A stretch of 64,000 nt of DNA. Source: Bacteroidota bacterium (lineage in GTDB: Bacteria > Bacteroidota > Bacteroidia > Cytophagales > Cytophagaceae). The notes beneath the pieces were generated by a model, which saw nothing but the letters and a program-made list of their open reading frames with translations, was not told the origin of the DNA and did no database searches. This document shows, piece after piece, positions 50,574-59,112 of the stretch; the first letter of the stretch is position 1, and each line of letters begins with the position of its first letter. A program made the position numbers and the translations under genes. The stretch spans positions 221,305-285,304 of the forward strand of contig JAEVZS010000030.1 of the NCBI GenBank assembly GCA_023392125.1, given 5' to 3'.

Positions 50574-53500
50574 CTAATAATGCTCTGCATATTCAGGTAC
50601 GAATTCTTTTTCATCCTCTTCGTTCATCAGGGCTGCATAATCTGTTTTTTTACCTTTGCCGAATCGTCTTCCCAGGCTGTCGAAGAGCGAGTAGACAACC
50701 GGTACAATTACCAGCGTAAGGAACAGGGAGGACAGTAAGCCGCCTATGATGACGATGGCCAGACCTCTGTTCATGTCAGCACCATCGCCCTGCGCCATCG
50801 CGATCGGCACCATCCCTATTACCATAGCGATAGTAGTCATCAGTATCGGCCTGAACCGGGCATGGTTTGCTGAAATCAGCGCATCGTAGGTGGAATATCC
50901 TTCGGCTTTGCGATGATTGGCAAAGTCTACAAGCATGATCGCATTTTTGGCAACCAGGCCGATCAGCATAATGATACCCAGTATGGTAAAGATGTTCAAC
51001 GTCTGATTGAACAGAGCGAGAAACAGCAGCGCTCCGATAAATGATAACGGAATAGAGAACAGAACGACAAATGGTGTGACAAAGTTGTCATACAGCGCGA
51101 CCATTACCAGGTATACAAGCAGGATAGAGGCTATCAGGGCGATTCCGAGCGAACCGAATCCTTCTGACTGGTTTTCCATATTACCACCCCATTTGTAGGA
51201 AAGTCCCGGCTTGAAGTCAAGCTGTTCGAAGGCAGCCTGCCATTCCTGAGCTATCGTACCGGCAGGTCTTCCTACCACCTGTGCTTCTACGGATACGGAT
51301 GGAGACTTGTCTCTTCGTTCCAGAAGAGTTGGTCCGGAGCCGAAGCTGACATCCGCGAATTGTTCCAGCCGGATTGCCTGTCCCTGAGAGTTCATGAATT
51401 TTAGCTCTTTGACATCGTTGATATTGGCTCTGCCCATTTCATCATACCGGATGTTGATGTCGTATTCTTTGTCTCCGGCTCTGAATTTGGTGTCCGTGTT
51501 GCCCGAGAATGCAGTACGCATGGCCATACCCACCGATGCTACATTCAGTCCCAGCGCATTCATTTTGTCTCTGTCAACCTTTACATTGATTTCGGGATTG
51601 CCGTCTTCCGAAGTCAGCCTGATTTCGGTGGAGCCTGGAATGTTACGCAGCAGATCTGCTGCCTGACCGGCAAATTCCAGGGCATCTTCCTGTGTGGAAG
51701 CAATAATTGTCAGCTTCAGCGGAGCATTTTCAGCGCCCATCATCCCTACATTCACTGTTTTAACTTTTGCACCGACCAGTACGCCTTCCATCTCTCTTTT
51801 GAGCCGCGCGGCATACACTTTGGTTGGCTCTTCTTTCCGGTGCTCTTTGTCTACGAAGATATGGATTTCTGATTTGTACTTGGTGCCCGAGGTAGACATC
51901 ATCCCGTCAGAGGCCTGTCCCACAGTGGTAATGATCCGCTCTATCTCCGGCTTCTGAGACAAATGCTGCTCCGCCTTCTGTGTCATAAAATTGGTCTGCT
52001 CGATCGAAGCGTCCTTATTCATTTCGATCTGCAGGTAAAACTCGCCTTTATCGTTGGCAGGGAAGAAGTCCGTTCCGATATAACCCTTGCTTACCAGCAT
52101 CAGAGAGGCAACGAACAGTACAACCGTTAAGGCCAGCGTAGTGAATTTGTTTGTTCTGCTTCTCAACGACCATTTCAGGATTGAACCGATTCCTGCAGTC
52201 AGTCTGTCCAGGCTTCTTTCAAACGAGCTTAACAGCTTGCCGAACACCGAACGGTGGTTGATGTGCTCGAGCTTACCAAAGCGGGAGTACAGCCAGGGAA
52301 CCACCGTAAAGGAGACAAGAAGTGAAAGCAGGGTAGCAATCATTACGGTCACGGTGAACTGACGTAAAATATCGGATACCAGTCCTGTCGATAAGGAAAT
52401 AGGAAGAAATACCACCACAATCACCAGCGTAATGGCCGTAACAGTAAAGCCGATTTCCCTTGCTCCGTCATACGCAGCCCGCACCCTATTCTTACCCATC
52501 TCCATGTGGCGGTGAATGTTTTCAATAACCACGATGGCATCATCCACGAGAATACCTACCACCAGAGATAGCGCGAGCAGAGACATCAGGTTGAGCGTAT
52601 AGCCCATTATAAACAATCCTATGAATGTCGCGATCAGCGACAATGGAATAGCCACCATGGTGATCGCGGCATTACGGAAACTATGCAGGAAAAGCAGCAT
52701 AATTGCACCAACCAGCACAATAGCGAGGAGCAGGTCAAAGATGACATTGTTAGCCGCTTTCAGAGTATAATCAGAGGAATCACTTCCGATCTCGATATGT
52801 ACGCCCTGTGCTTTGTAATCCCGTTCTATGGTCTGTATGGTATGCTTTACCTTTTCGGATACGGATACCGCGTTGGCGTCTGACTGCTTAAAGACCTGGA
52901 GAAGGATCGTGTTGGTCTGATTGATCCGGGAGATCTTGTCCGGATCTTTTATACCGTCCTGTACATCCGCGACATCACTCAGCCGTATCAGAATGCCAGC
53001 CGGTGTCATGACAGGCAGATTGCGCAGCTCATTCAGTGATGCGAATTTGCCGGAGAGTCTGATTGTCGTCTGATTATCCCGTGTTTTTACGTTTCCCGTA
53101 GGAAAATCCATATTGGACATGGCGATCACCTGCTCGATCTGACCTATGGATAAGCCGTAGCCCTGCAGCTTTTCAGGATTGACACTTACCTGAATCTCGC
53201 GGGCCTCTCCACCGATCATATCCACTTTGGCTACTCCGTCGATCCGGGCAAATACCGGCTGAATTTTCTGGTCCAGCAGATCATACAGCTCTTTTTCAGA
53301 AAGATCTGAAGTCGCCGACAGATTGATAATGGGGACGTCATCCAGCGAAAACTTGTTGATGGACGGTGTCTCGGCATCGTCCGGCAGGTCATTCACCACC
53401 GCGTTGATTTTGCGCTGGGCATCTGTGAGGAGAAAGTTGACATCCGCGGTGCTGTTCAGCGTGATCATGACCACCGATACACTCTCAAAGGACTTGGATT

Positions 53501-53741
53501 CGATCTTTTTTACATTTTCGAGCGAAGAAACCGCGTCTTCGATCTTTTTGGTGACCGAATTTTCCACCTCAGAAGGGGCCGCGCCCGGGTAAACCGTCGA
53601 GATGGATATGACATTTACTTCAAATTTTGGCACCAGTTCATAGCCCAGCTGTGTATATGAAAAGATACCGCCCAGTGTGAGTATAATAAACAGTACGATG
53701 ATGATACTGGGGCGTTTGATGGATATTTCTGCTAATTTCAT
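50574..53741 (-). CDS. RND efflux pump inner-membrane transporter (HAE1/AcrB-like)
   Basis: 1055 residues, normal for the family, twelve membrane helices and two large periplasmic loops. Seen are the N-terminal helix (PSIIIVLFIILTLGGIFS), LSLVVGILVDDAIVVIENI with the proton-relay Asp pair, and the second-half GIIMLIGLVAKNAIMLVDFA. Substrates are probably hydrophobic drugs, bile-like compounds or metals, pumped out through the TolC-like channel. It is the last gene of a leftward TolC-MFP-RND operon (14-base gap after the MFP gene). Confidence 0.95.
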   Translation of the reverse strand: MKLAEISIKRPSIIIVLFIILTLGGIFSYTQLGYELVPKFEVNVISISTVYPGAAPSEVENSVTKKIEDAVSSLENVKKIESKSFESVSVVMITLNSTADVNFLLTDAQRKINAVVNDLPDDAETPSINKFSLDDVPIINLSATSDLSEKELYDLLDQKIQPVFARIDGVAKVDMIGGEAREIQVSVNPEKLQGYGLSIGQIEQVIAMSNMDFPTGNVKTRDNQTTIRLSGKFASLNELRNLPVMTPAGILIRLSDVADVQDGIKDPDKISRINQTNTILLQVFKQSDANAVSVSEKVKHTIQTIERDYKAQGVHIEIGSDSSDYTLKAANNVIFDLLLAIVLVGAIMLLFLHSFRNAAITMVAIPLSLIATFIGLFIMGYTLNLMSLLALSLVVGILVDDAIVVIENIHRHMEMGKNRVRAAYDGAREIGFTVTAITLVIVVVFLPISLSTGLVSDILRQFTVTVMIATLLSLLVSFTVVPWLYSRFGKLEHINHRSVFGKLLSSFERSLDRLTAGIGSILKWSLRSRTNKFTTLALTVVLFVASLMLVSKGYIGTDFFPANDKGEFYLQIEMNKDASIEQTNFMTQKAEQHLSQKPEIERIITTVGQASDGMMSTSGTKYKSEIHIFVDKEHRKEEPTKVYAARLKREMEGVLVGAKVKTVNVGMMGAENAPLKLTIIASTQEDALEFAGQAADLLRNIPGSTEIRLTSEDGNPEINVKVDRDKMNALGLNVASVGMAMRTAFSGNTDTKFRAGDKEYDINIRYDEMGRANINDVKELKFMNSQGQAIRLEQFADVSFGSGPTLLERRDKSPSVSVEAQVVGRPAGTIAQEWQAAFEQLDFKPGLSYKWGGNMENQSEGFGSLGIALIASILLVYLVMVALYDNFVTPFVVLFSIPLSFIGALLFLALFNQTLNIFTILGIIMLIGLVAKNAIMLVDFANHRKAEGYSTYDALISANHARFRPILMTTIAMVIGMVPIAMAQGDGADMNRGLAIVIIGGLLSSLFLTLVIVPVVYSLFDSLGRRFGKGKKTDYAALMNEEDEKEFVPEYAEHY

Positions 53742-53755
53742 AAGTCTTTTGTGGG

Positions 53756-54814
53756 TTAGTTAATGACCTCGACAGGGGTCTTGTCCAGCAGATTGATTTG
53801 TCCGGAAACTACCACGGTCTGACCTTTGCTGATACCGGAGATGATTTCGATATAGTCGCCAAAGTTTCTGCCGGAGACTACCTGCGTCAGTACGGCTTTT
53901 CCGTCCTGCACTACAAATACCTGACTGGAGCTGACATTGCCTACAAAGGCGGTTCTCGGAATGACCAGTACATTATTGTTCTGACCGCTTCCGAAGTGCG
54001 CGGTTCCGTACATTCCCGCTTTGAGGTCATTGCCCGGATTGTTTTTTATCTCCAGCTCTACCGGAAAGTTGAGACTTCCATCCGCTTTCGGAGCTATAAA
54101 GGAAACAAGGCCTGTCCATGTCCTGCCTGGTAATACAGGTGTTTCAACCGTCACCTGCTGCCCCAATCTGACAGAAGCGATATTTTTCTCGTCTACATGC
54201 ACTTTCAGTTTCAATGAGGATACATTGACGATCTCGAATAGCTGCTGCCCGGGAGATACATACGAGCCTGCTTCGATGGTACGCTTGTTGACAATACCGG
54301 CAAACGACGCTTTTACATTGACATCGGAAGCGGTAAGCTGTGCGCTTTGCAGATTGTTTCGGGCATTTTCGAGCTGAAGCTTTACCTGATCCAGCTGTTG
54401 TTTTGTTACTCCGCCTGTGGCGAAAGCGCTTTCAAACCGTTCGACTTCATTTTTCGCATTCTCGTACACCGCCTGTGCATTGGACAGGTTTACATTGAGC
54501 TTGTCTCCCCGGATGATGGCCAGCAGCTGCCCTGTATTGACCAATGCTCCTTCCCGGACCAGCACATCGGTGATTTTTCCGGAGACTTCCGATGAGATCA
54601 TTACTTCCTGTTTGGCAGTAAAAACACCGTTGGACGTATACTGCATAGTCATCTGCCTGTAATCAGCTGTATCAGCACGTACCGCTACAGAAGCATTTTT
54701 CTGAGCTACGATAGCGGTCTGCGCGTCGTTTTTTGCCTTATTGCTCCGGAGCACATAGGCTATGCCGCCAATAGCCGCCAGTATGATGAGACCTGAAATG
54801 ATTATTCTTTTCAT
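53756..54814 (-). CDS. RND efflux membrane fusion protein
   Basis: 352 residues. A signal anchor (IISGLIILAAIGGIAYVLR) is followed by the barrel-sandwich domain (ISSEVSGKITDVLVREGALV), a short coiled-coil hairpin (EVERFESAFATGGVTKQQLDQ), the second half-lipoyl ASFAGIVNKRTIEAGSYVSP, and the beta-barrel and membrane-proximal domains. It has no lipobox. It connects the RND pump to the outer-membrane channel. The gene lies 13 bases after the TolC-like gene. Confidence 0.95.
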   Translation of the reverse strand: MKRIIISGLIILAAIGGIAYVLRSNKAKNDAQTAIVAQKNASVAVRADTADYRQMTMQYTSNGVFTAKQEVMISSEVSGKITDVLVREGALVNTGQLLAIIRGDKLNVNLSNAQAVYENAKNEVERFESAFATGGVTKQQLDQVKLQLENARNNLQSAQLTASDVNVKASFAGIVNKRTIEAGSYVSPGQQLFEIVNVSSLKLKVHVDEKNIASVRLGQQVTVETPVLPGRTWTGLVSFIAPKADGSLNFPVELEIKNNPGNDLKAGMYGTAHFGSGQNNNVLVIPRTAFVGNVSSSQVFVVQDGKAVLTQVVSGRNFGDYIEIISGISKGQTVVVSGQINLLDKTPVEVIN

Positions 54815-54827
54815 TGTAGTGTTCTGT

Positions 54828-56159
54828 TTATTCTGTGGTATAAAATGATTTTAGTTCTCCTTTCGCTTTTATAAGTTGTATTTCAGCCAGCTTATAATCC
54901 ATCAGGGCATTGGTATGATTGTTCTGTGCATCGGAATAGGAAGTTTCCGCATCCAGCAGGTCAGTAAGCGATGCGAGCCCGTTTTTATAGTTGTTTTCGA
55001 TATTCTGCAATACCTGCTCAGCCAGTGACCTGTTGGATTCCTGATTTTTGAGGGTTATCAGTGCATTATTAATCTGTGTATAGGCATTTTCTATGGCCAG
55101 GCTGAGCGCCAGCCGGGTATCTTTCAGATCTGCTTCAAACCGGTCAATCTCTATCTGAGCCTGCTGTACTTTGGAGCGATTGGTAAAGCCGCTGAATATG
55201 GGCACGCTCAGATTCAGACCGACGGAGGAAAAATTGGACCAGTAGACATTCGGGTTGTTTTCCGCAAAGTAAGGGAAGCTGGAGCCGAGACCAAAATAGC
55301 CGTAGTTGCCGGTAAGGCTCAGGGCCGGATAGTTTTTTGCCTGTGTCGCTTTTTTGTTTAACCGGAGCAGCTCACCCTGTTTTTCCATAAGCCGGATCTC
55401 TGTCCGGTTGGCAATGCTTATATCGTCTTTTGAGTAGATCGTGCCGGGCGTATTGAACTCATTTTCCGGCAGGCTGATTTCCGCGTTGATGTCCATACCG
55501 ATCAGGTATTTCAGAGAGTTTTCCTGTAGCTTCAGAGCGTTTTGCAATTGCTGTCCGGAGCTTTGCAGGTTATTCAGCGATACATTGATCCGGTCAAGGT
55601 CGATTTTTTTTGCCAGGCCGTTTTTCTCCAGGCTCTCGATGATATCCCTGACCCGGGTGGTATTCCGGATCGTACGATCAATGGTTTTGAGCTGCGACCG
55701 GGTTTTGAAGACTTCGTAATAGCTGCCGGCCACTTTCTCAATGATCTGCTCTTCGGTAAGCTCCGCGTTGATCTGATAGAATTCGCGGGTAGACTTTGCC
55801 GCTTTCAGACCCTGAAAAACCGCCATATTCACCAATTGCTGATTGAATTGAAGGGAAGCAGTTGACTGCCAGGGCTGGCCCATTTTTATCACCATGGTCT
55901 GACCGCCCATATTCAGCGCGGTCTGCTGTAAAATGGCATTGTAGGTGAGGCCCCCGTTGGCGCTGATTTGAGGCAGCGCGTTGGCCCGGGCCTCGTCGAT
56001 CAGATAGTCACTGTTCTGTATATCCAGTCCCGCTTTGACAGCTTCTGACTTGTGTTGCAGCGCATAGGTTACCGCATCCTTCAGCGACAGCTCGGTCTGG
56101 GCCGAAGCAAGAAAGGTGGTGAGTAAGCATAGTACCGCTATGGAGATTTTTTTAGTCAT
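54828..56159 (-). CDS. TolC-like outer membrane efflux protein
   Basis: 443 residues. A signal peptide (MTKKISIAVLCLLTTFLASA) precedes two TolC repeats with long coiled-coil helices (AKSTREFYQINAELTEEQII; RSKVQQAQIEIDRFEADLKD) and four short strands, including YPALSLTGNYGYFG and LSVPIFSGFTNRSK. The end (YKLAEIQLIKAKGELKS) is typical. It is the first gene of the efflux operon, so its promoter should be in the 56160-56400 region. Confidence 0.93.
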   Translation of the reverse strand: MTKKISIAVLCLLTTFLASAQTELSLKDAVTYALQHKSEAVKAGLDIQNSDYLIDEARANALPQISANGGLTYNAILQQTALNMGGQTMVIKMGQPWQSTASLQFNQQLVNMAVFQGLKAAKSTREFYQINAELTEEQIIEKVAGSYYEVFKTRSQLKTIDRTIRNTTRVRDIIESLEKNGLAKKIDLDRINVSLNNLQSSGQQLQNALKLQENSLKYLIGMDINAEISLPENEFNTPGTIYSKDDISIANRTEIRLMEKQGELLRLNKKATQAKNYPALSLTGNYGYFGLGSSFPYFAENNPNVYWSNFSSVGLNLSVPIFSGFTNRSKVQQAQIEIDRFEADLKDTRLALSLAIENAYTQINNALITLKNQESNRSLAEQVLQNIENNYKNGLASLTDLLDAETSYSDAQNNHTNALMDYKLAEIQLIKAKGELKSFYTTE

Positions 56160-56589
56160 CGTAGTGGGTTTTTATGAAGTTTTTAAGTGGTGATGATGGT
56201 CCCGTAAGCTTGTTATATATGAATCGTTCGTACAAAGTAATTGTGGTTCTGACCGAAGGATACAATGATCCATGTCGATTTTTTTGTACAAAACTAAGGC
56301 CTGATAATGGGCAGGGGAAAGGCTATTGCTGTGAAACGGACAAAATGGAGGGTGAAAGGGGAGGGGGAACAGGTGGAGATTTTTGAGCAGAGGGGGAAAT
56401 AAAGCGTGTCTCGCAACAAGTTTAATTGATGGATGGGGTTTGATGTGGATGGATTTCTGAGAGTTTATTAATAGCGTATAGTGATGAATTTGTATTTGTT
56501 GTGTTGTTTAGTTAATTGGGTATTAAAGGGTGTTATTGTGTATATTTGAGAGTTAGCGGTAAGTTTAACGCCCCGACACCGAACAAATA
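56160..56589. other. Intergenic region and left edge of the accessory block
   Basis: The left half should hold the efflux operon promoter; TAGTTTTG on the minus strand at 56289-56296 fits TAnnTTTG but no -33 box was found. From about 56400 rightwards the base composition becomes AT-rich and a cassette-type promoter repeat appears at 56533. GTTAGCGG at 56553 is similar to an attachment-site GTTR core, so the cassette block may begin here. Confidence 0.4.
56533..56552 (+). promoter_or_regulatory. Cassette promoter repeat, copy 1
   Basis: TTATTGTGTATATTTGAGAG occurs here and again, identically, at 58375-58394, each time ahead of an accessory gene. It contains TATATTTG, a perfect TAnnTTTG box; ATTG at 56515-56518 could be the -33 partner. 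Confidence 0.65.
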
Positions 56590-57336
56590 ATGGCAACAGA
56601 ATTAACGAAAGACCAATTTTTAGAAATACTGCAAGACAGTGAAATAACTCGACCTGAAGACTTAGCAGTTTTTCAAACAATTTATTCGTTTGACGGACAC
56701 AAAGCATACGCAAGCCAAGTTGGACGAATTTTAGGAGTAAAAGCAAAACTGCCAGCCAGCCCTATAAATTTACAAATCGGACGACTTGCCAAACGTATTG
56801 CTAAAAAACACGACATTGACTTTACCGTTAGACAAAATCAGCAGTTTAAGTATTGGGACTTATTTTTTAACGGTTGGAGTGAAAAACAATTTTGGGTTTG
56901 GCAATTAAGAGACAATTTAAAGGAAGCACTTGAAGAAGCCGAACTTACAGGCGACAAACCATATTCAGACGAAATCCCAACTGAATTTTTGGGACAATTA
57001 TTTGAAGGAGCTAAACGGACAATTACTGTAAATTCTTATGAACGCAATCCATTAGCCAGACGACTGTGCATCGAGCATTACGGAACGACTTGTTCAGTTT
57101 GCAACTTTGACTTTGGAATGGAATATGGCGAAATAGGGAAAGGATTTATTCACGTACATCATTTGACAAGAGTTGCAGACATTGGCGAAACATACGAAAT
57201 TGACCCTATCAAAGACTTGAGACCTGTTTGCCCAAACTGTCATTCAATGTTGCATAGTGACAAAGACACTTTGACAATTGACGAACTGAAAACATTATAT
57301 AACAATGCTGACGGACGAAAGAAAACCTACCGCTAA
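56590..57336 (+). CDS. HNH endonuclease domain protein, cassette gene 1
   Basis: 248 residues. The N-terminal 130 residues are an unrecognised mostly helical domain (YSFDGHKAYASQVGRILGVK, WSEKQFWVWQLRDNLKEAL). The C-terminal half is an HNH nuclease of the McrA-like type: E-G-A-KRTITVNSYERNPLAR, zinc cysteines C168 and C171 in CSVCNF, HVHHLTRV with H188-H191, and DLRPVCPNCHSMLH with C214, C217, H218. Such proteins usually cut modified or foreign DNA. The stop codon TAA is the start of the attC-like site at 57334. Codon use is AT-rich, unlike the housekeeping genes. A defence role is inference. Confidence 0.88.
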   Translation: MATELTKDQFLEILQDSEITRPEDLAVFQTIYSFDGHKAYASQVGRILGVKAKLPASPINLQIGRLAKRIAKKHDIDFTVRQNQQFKYWDLFFNGWSEKQFWVWQLRDNLKEALEEAELTGDKPYSDEIPTEFLGQLFEGAKRTITVNSYERNPLARRLCIEHYGTTCSVCNFDFGMEYGEIGKGFIHVHHLTRVADIGETYEIDPIKDLRPVCPNCHSMLHSDKDTLTIDELKTLYNNADGRKKTYR

Positions 57337-57458
57337 CACGGTATTGCCAAAAGCGGGGCTGAACGGTTTCGATTGGACATTTGTGTCCCGAAGTTTCGGG
57401 ATTCTCGATTGAACTTTTGTGCTAAAAATCCCCGCCTTCGGCAATACCCGAAACGTTA
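57334..57458 (+). repeat. attC-like recombination site, 125 bp, full
   Basis: The site opens with TAACACGGTATTGCC (57334-57348; TAA is the stop of the HNH gene) and closes with GGCAATACC (57440-57448) and GTTA (57455-57458). GGTATTGCC pairs with GGCAATACC, and GCGGGG (57353-57358) pairs with CCCCGC (57430-57435), so the whole folds on itself. Inside are a 7-bp hairpin TCCCGAA-GT-TTCGGGA (57386-57401) and two direct repeats TCGATTGnACnTTTGTG (57369 and 57405). The order and folding match integron attC sites in principle; it is not identical to the classical consensus. Confidence 0.6.
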
Positions 57459-57488
57459 TTAGTAACCGTAGAAACTCCCCTACAAAAA

Positions 57489-58238
57489 ATGACATCAAAT
57501 ATTGATAAACTCAAACTTGACATTTCGGCACTTATAAAGTCAGGGCAAGCAATTCACAAAAAAATAAAGGGCAGCAACAGCCTACTAAAAAGTAAACAAG
57601 ATTTTGAAATTTGGTACTCAGAAGCCATTTCTGTTATTAAAGTTATTTTACCCAATCGACTAAGTGATTTCTCCTTAATGTATTATAACGATAAGGAAAA
57701 AAAAGGATTAAAACATTATTTTCAACATATTCCACCAGTAATCGAAAAGGGTTTAGAATTAGGGACATTTGATGACAAAATAATTCCGCCTGAAGATTAT
57801 GAGATTGCTAAGTCAATTTTTGAAAGCCAGATAGGAATTCTTAAGGCTTGCGAAAAACGTTTTGAAAGTTCCTTGTTCGATATTAAGCAAATATTACAAG
57901 CTGATATTTTTGAGAACGAACTTGAGACTGCAAAAGAACTGAATAAAAAAGGATTTTGGAGAGCGGCAGGAGCAGTCGCAGGTGTTGTTTTGGAAGGACA
58001 TCTAAAACAAGTTTGTATAAATCATAAATTGACAATAAAAAAACAGCATCCAACTATAAATGACTGTAATCAAACATTAAAGGACAATGAAGTAATTGAT
58101 ACTCCAACGTGGAGATTCATTCAACATCTTGGAGATATAAGAAATCTTTGTGACCACAAAAAAGATGAAGAACCGACTATGAAAGATATTGATAACTTAA
58201 TAACAGGTGTTGAAAAAATTTCAAAAACAGTTTATTAG
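57489..58238 (+). CDS. HEPN-like protein, cassette gene 2
   Basis: 249 residues, cytoplasmic and mostly helical. The C-terminal 100 residues resemble DUF4145/HEPN-type domains: FWRAAGAVAGVVLEGHLKQV, then the candidate catalytic motif R218-N-L-C-D-H223 in LGDIRNLCDHKK, which fits the HEPN RNase pattern R-x4-6-H. The N-terminal part (ISALIKSGQAIHKKIKGSNS) is a helical bundle of unknown role. HEPN proteins often cut RNA in toxin or phage-defence systems; no antitoxin nucleotidyltransferase is next to it. It starts 31 bases after the attC-like site ends, and lacks a recognisable promoter of its own. Confidence 0.7.
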   Translation: MTSNIDKLKLDISALIKSGQAIHKKIKGSNSLLKSKQDFEIWYSEAISVIKVILPNRLSDFSLMYYNDKEKKGLKHYFQHIPPVIEKGLELGTFDDKIIPPEDYEIAKSIFESQIGILKACEKRFESSLFDIKQILQADIFENELETAKELNKKGFWRAAGAVAGVVLEGHLKQVCINHKLTIKKQHPTINDCNQTLKDNEVIDTPTWRFIQHLGDIRNLCDHKKDEEPTMKDIDNLITGVEKISKTVY

Positions 58239-58281
58239 AAAACGGCTACAGCTTCAGGCAGACAGACGTGCAAACTTGGAG

Positions 58282-58342
58282 TTTTCCGCCCTTGTTGGCA
58301 TCCCCTTGGCCGTGGTTGTGCCATCGGCCAACCACCCACTAA
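58282..58342 (+). repeat. Left half of the recurring palindromic unit
   Basis: Starts TTTTCCGCCCTTGTTGGCAT and continues into 58308-58335, whose reverse complement recurs at 59268-59294 with one mismatch. The opening matches 63786-63816 in about 26 of 31 bases and a deleted copy at 59113. It lies between cassette genes 2 and 3. Confidence 0.65.
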
Positions 58343-58374
58343 AGAAAGACTTATGATCGAATGGTATAGTGGAC

Positions 58375-58394
58375 TTATTGTGTATATTTGAGAG
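58375..58394 (+). promoter_or_regulatory. Cassette promoter repeat, copy 2
   Basis: Exact copy of the 20-bp element at 56533-56552, containing TATATTTG (58383-58390). It lies 16 bases ahead of cassette gene 3. Confidence 0.65.
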
Positions 58395-58410
58395 CTGTTT
58401 GCTATCATAA

Positions 58411-59073
58411 ATGATGACAACTACAAAAATATTAAACTTTATCGTTCTCGGACTACTAATCTTAATTTGTCTTCTGGGCACATTATATAAACACATTTCG
58501 TTTGGACTTGGGCTTGGGGACATTATGGGATATGTTGTCTTATACGTTGGAACCATAATACACTTAATTCTGACAGTTAAATCAAGGAATAAAGGACTAA
58601 CTCGACATTTATTCTTGGTTTCAATCTTTTCGATCTTCATGATTTTAATTGCACTAAAGGCTACAATTTGGCGTGGACACCAATATCAGTGGAATGGTAG
58701 TATTTTCTACTTGCCATGTCCAACAAATATTAAGATTGAAAATAAGGATATTAAAACAGAGGCGCTAATACAAATGTGTTCACTGGAATACGAGTCAAAA
58801 TTTAGTGGAATTTGGGACGGACAAAAGATGACAATTAAAGACGGAGAAATACAAATACCTGCTGAGCTTGAGAGATATATTAAACGACCAATTTCAGCAG
58901 TAGAAATTGAGCCTGAGTTTTGGGATAAGTTTGAAAATGACAACGTCATTAAAGAATATCGATTTGACAAGGATACACTTAAAACGAATGAAACTTATAG
59001 TTTTCAAGGGGAAATAGTGGAAATAAGAAATAATATTCCGGTAATGAAAGTGATAATAAATAACAGTTGGTAA
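58411..59073 (+). CDS. Small membrane protein, cassette gene 3
   Basis: 220 residues, not recognised. Three membrane helices at 8-28 (FIVLGLLILICLLGTLY), 36-57 (MGYVVLYVGTIIHLILTV) and 66-86 (LFLVSIFSIFMILIALKA) precede a 130-residue soluble domain (GSIFYLPCPTNIKIENKDIK, then SKFSGIWDGQKMTIKDGEIQ). The stop codon TAA at 59071 is the first base triplet of a second TAACACGGTATTGCC motif. Low GC like its cassette neighbours. Confidence 0.65.
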   Translation: MMTTTKILNFIVLGLLILICLLGTLYKHISFGLGLGDIMGYVVLYVGTIIHLILTVKSRNKGLTRHLFLVSIFSIFMILIALKATIWRGHQYQWNGSIFYLPCPTNIKIENKDIKTEALIQMCSLEYESKFSGIWDGQKMTIKDGEIQIPAELERYIKRPISAVEIEPEFWDKFENDNVIKEYRFDKDTLKTNETYSFQGEIVEIRNNIPVMKVIINNSW

Positions 59074-59112
59074 CACGGTATTGCCAGCAAGTTGAACAGC
59101 TTCGATTGGACA
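59071..59112 (+). repeat. attC-like site, second copy, truncated
   Basis: TAACACGGTATTGCC at 59071-59085 and the following TTCGATTGGACATTT (59101-59115) match the first site at 57334 and 57368. No GGCAATACC partner follows; the sequence runs instead into TTTTCTGCCCTTG at 59113, so the right half is lost or replaced. Confidence 0.6.
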
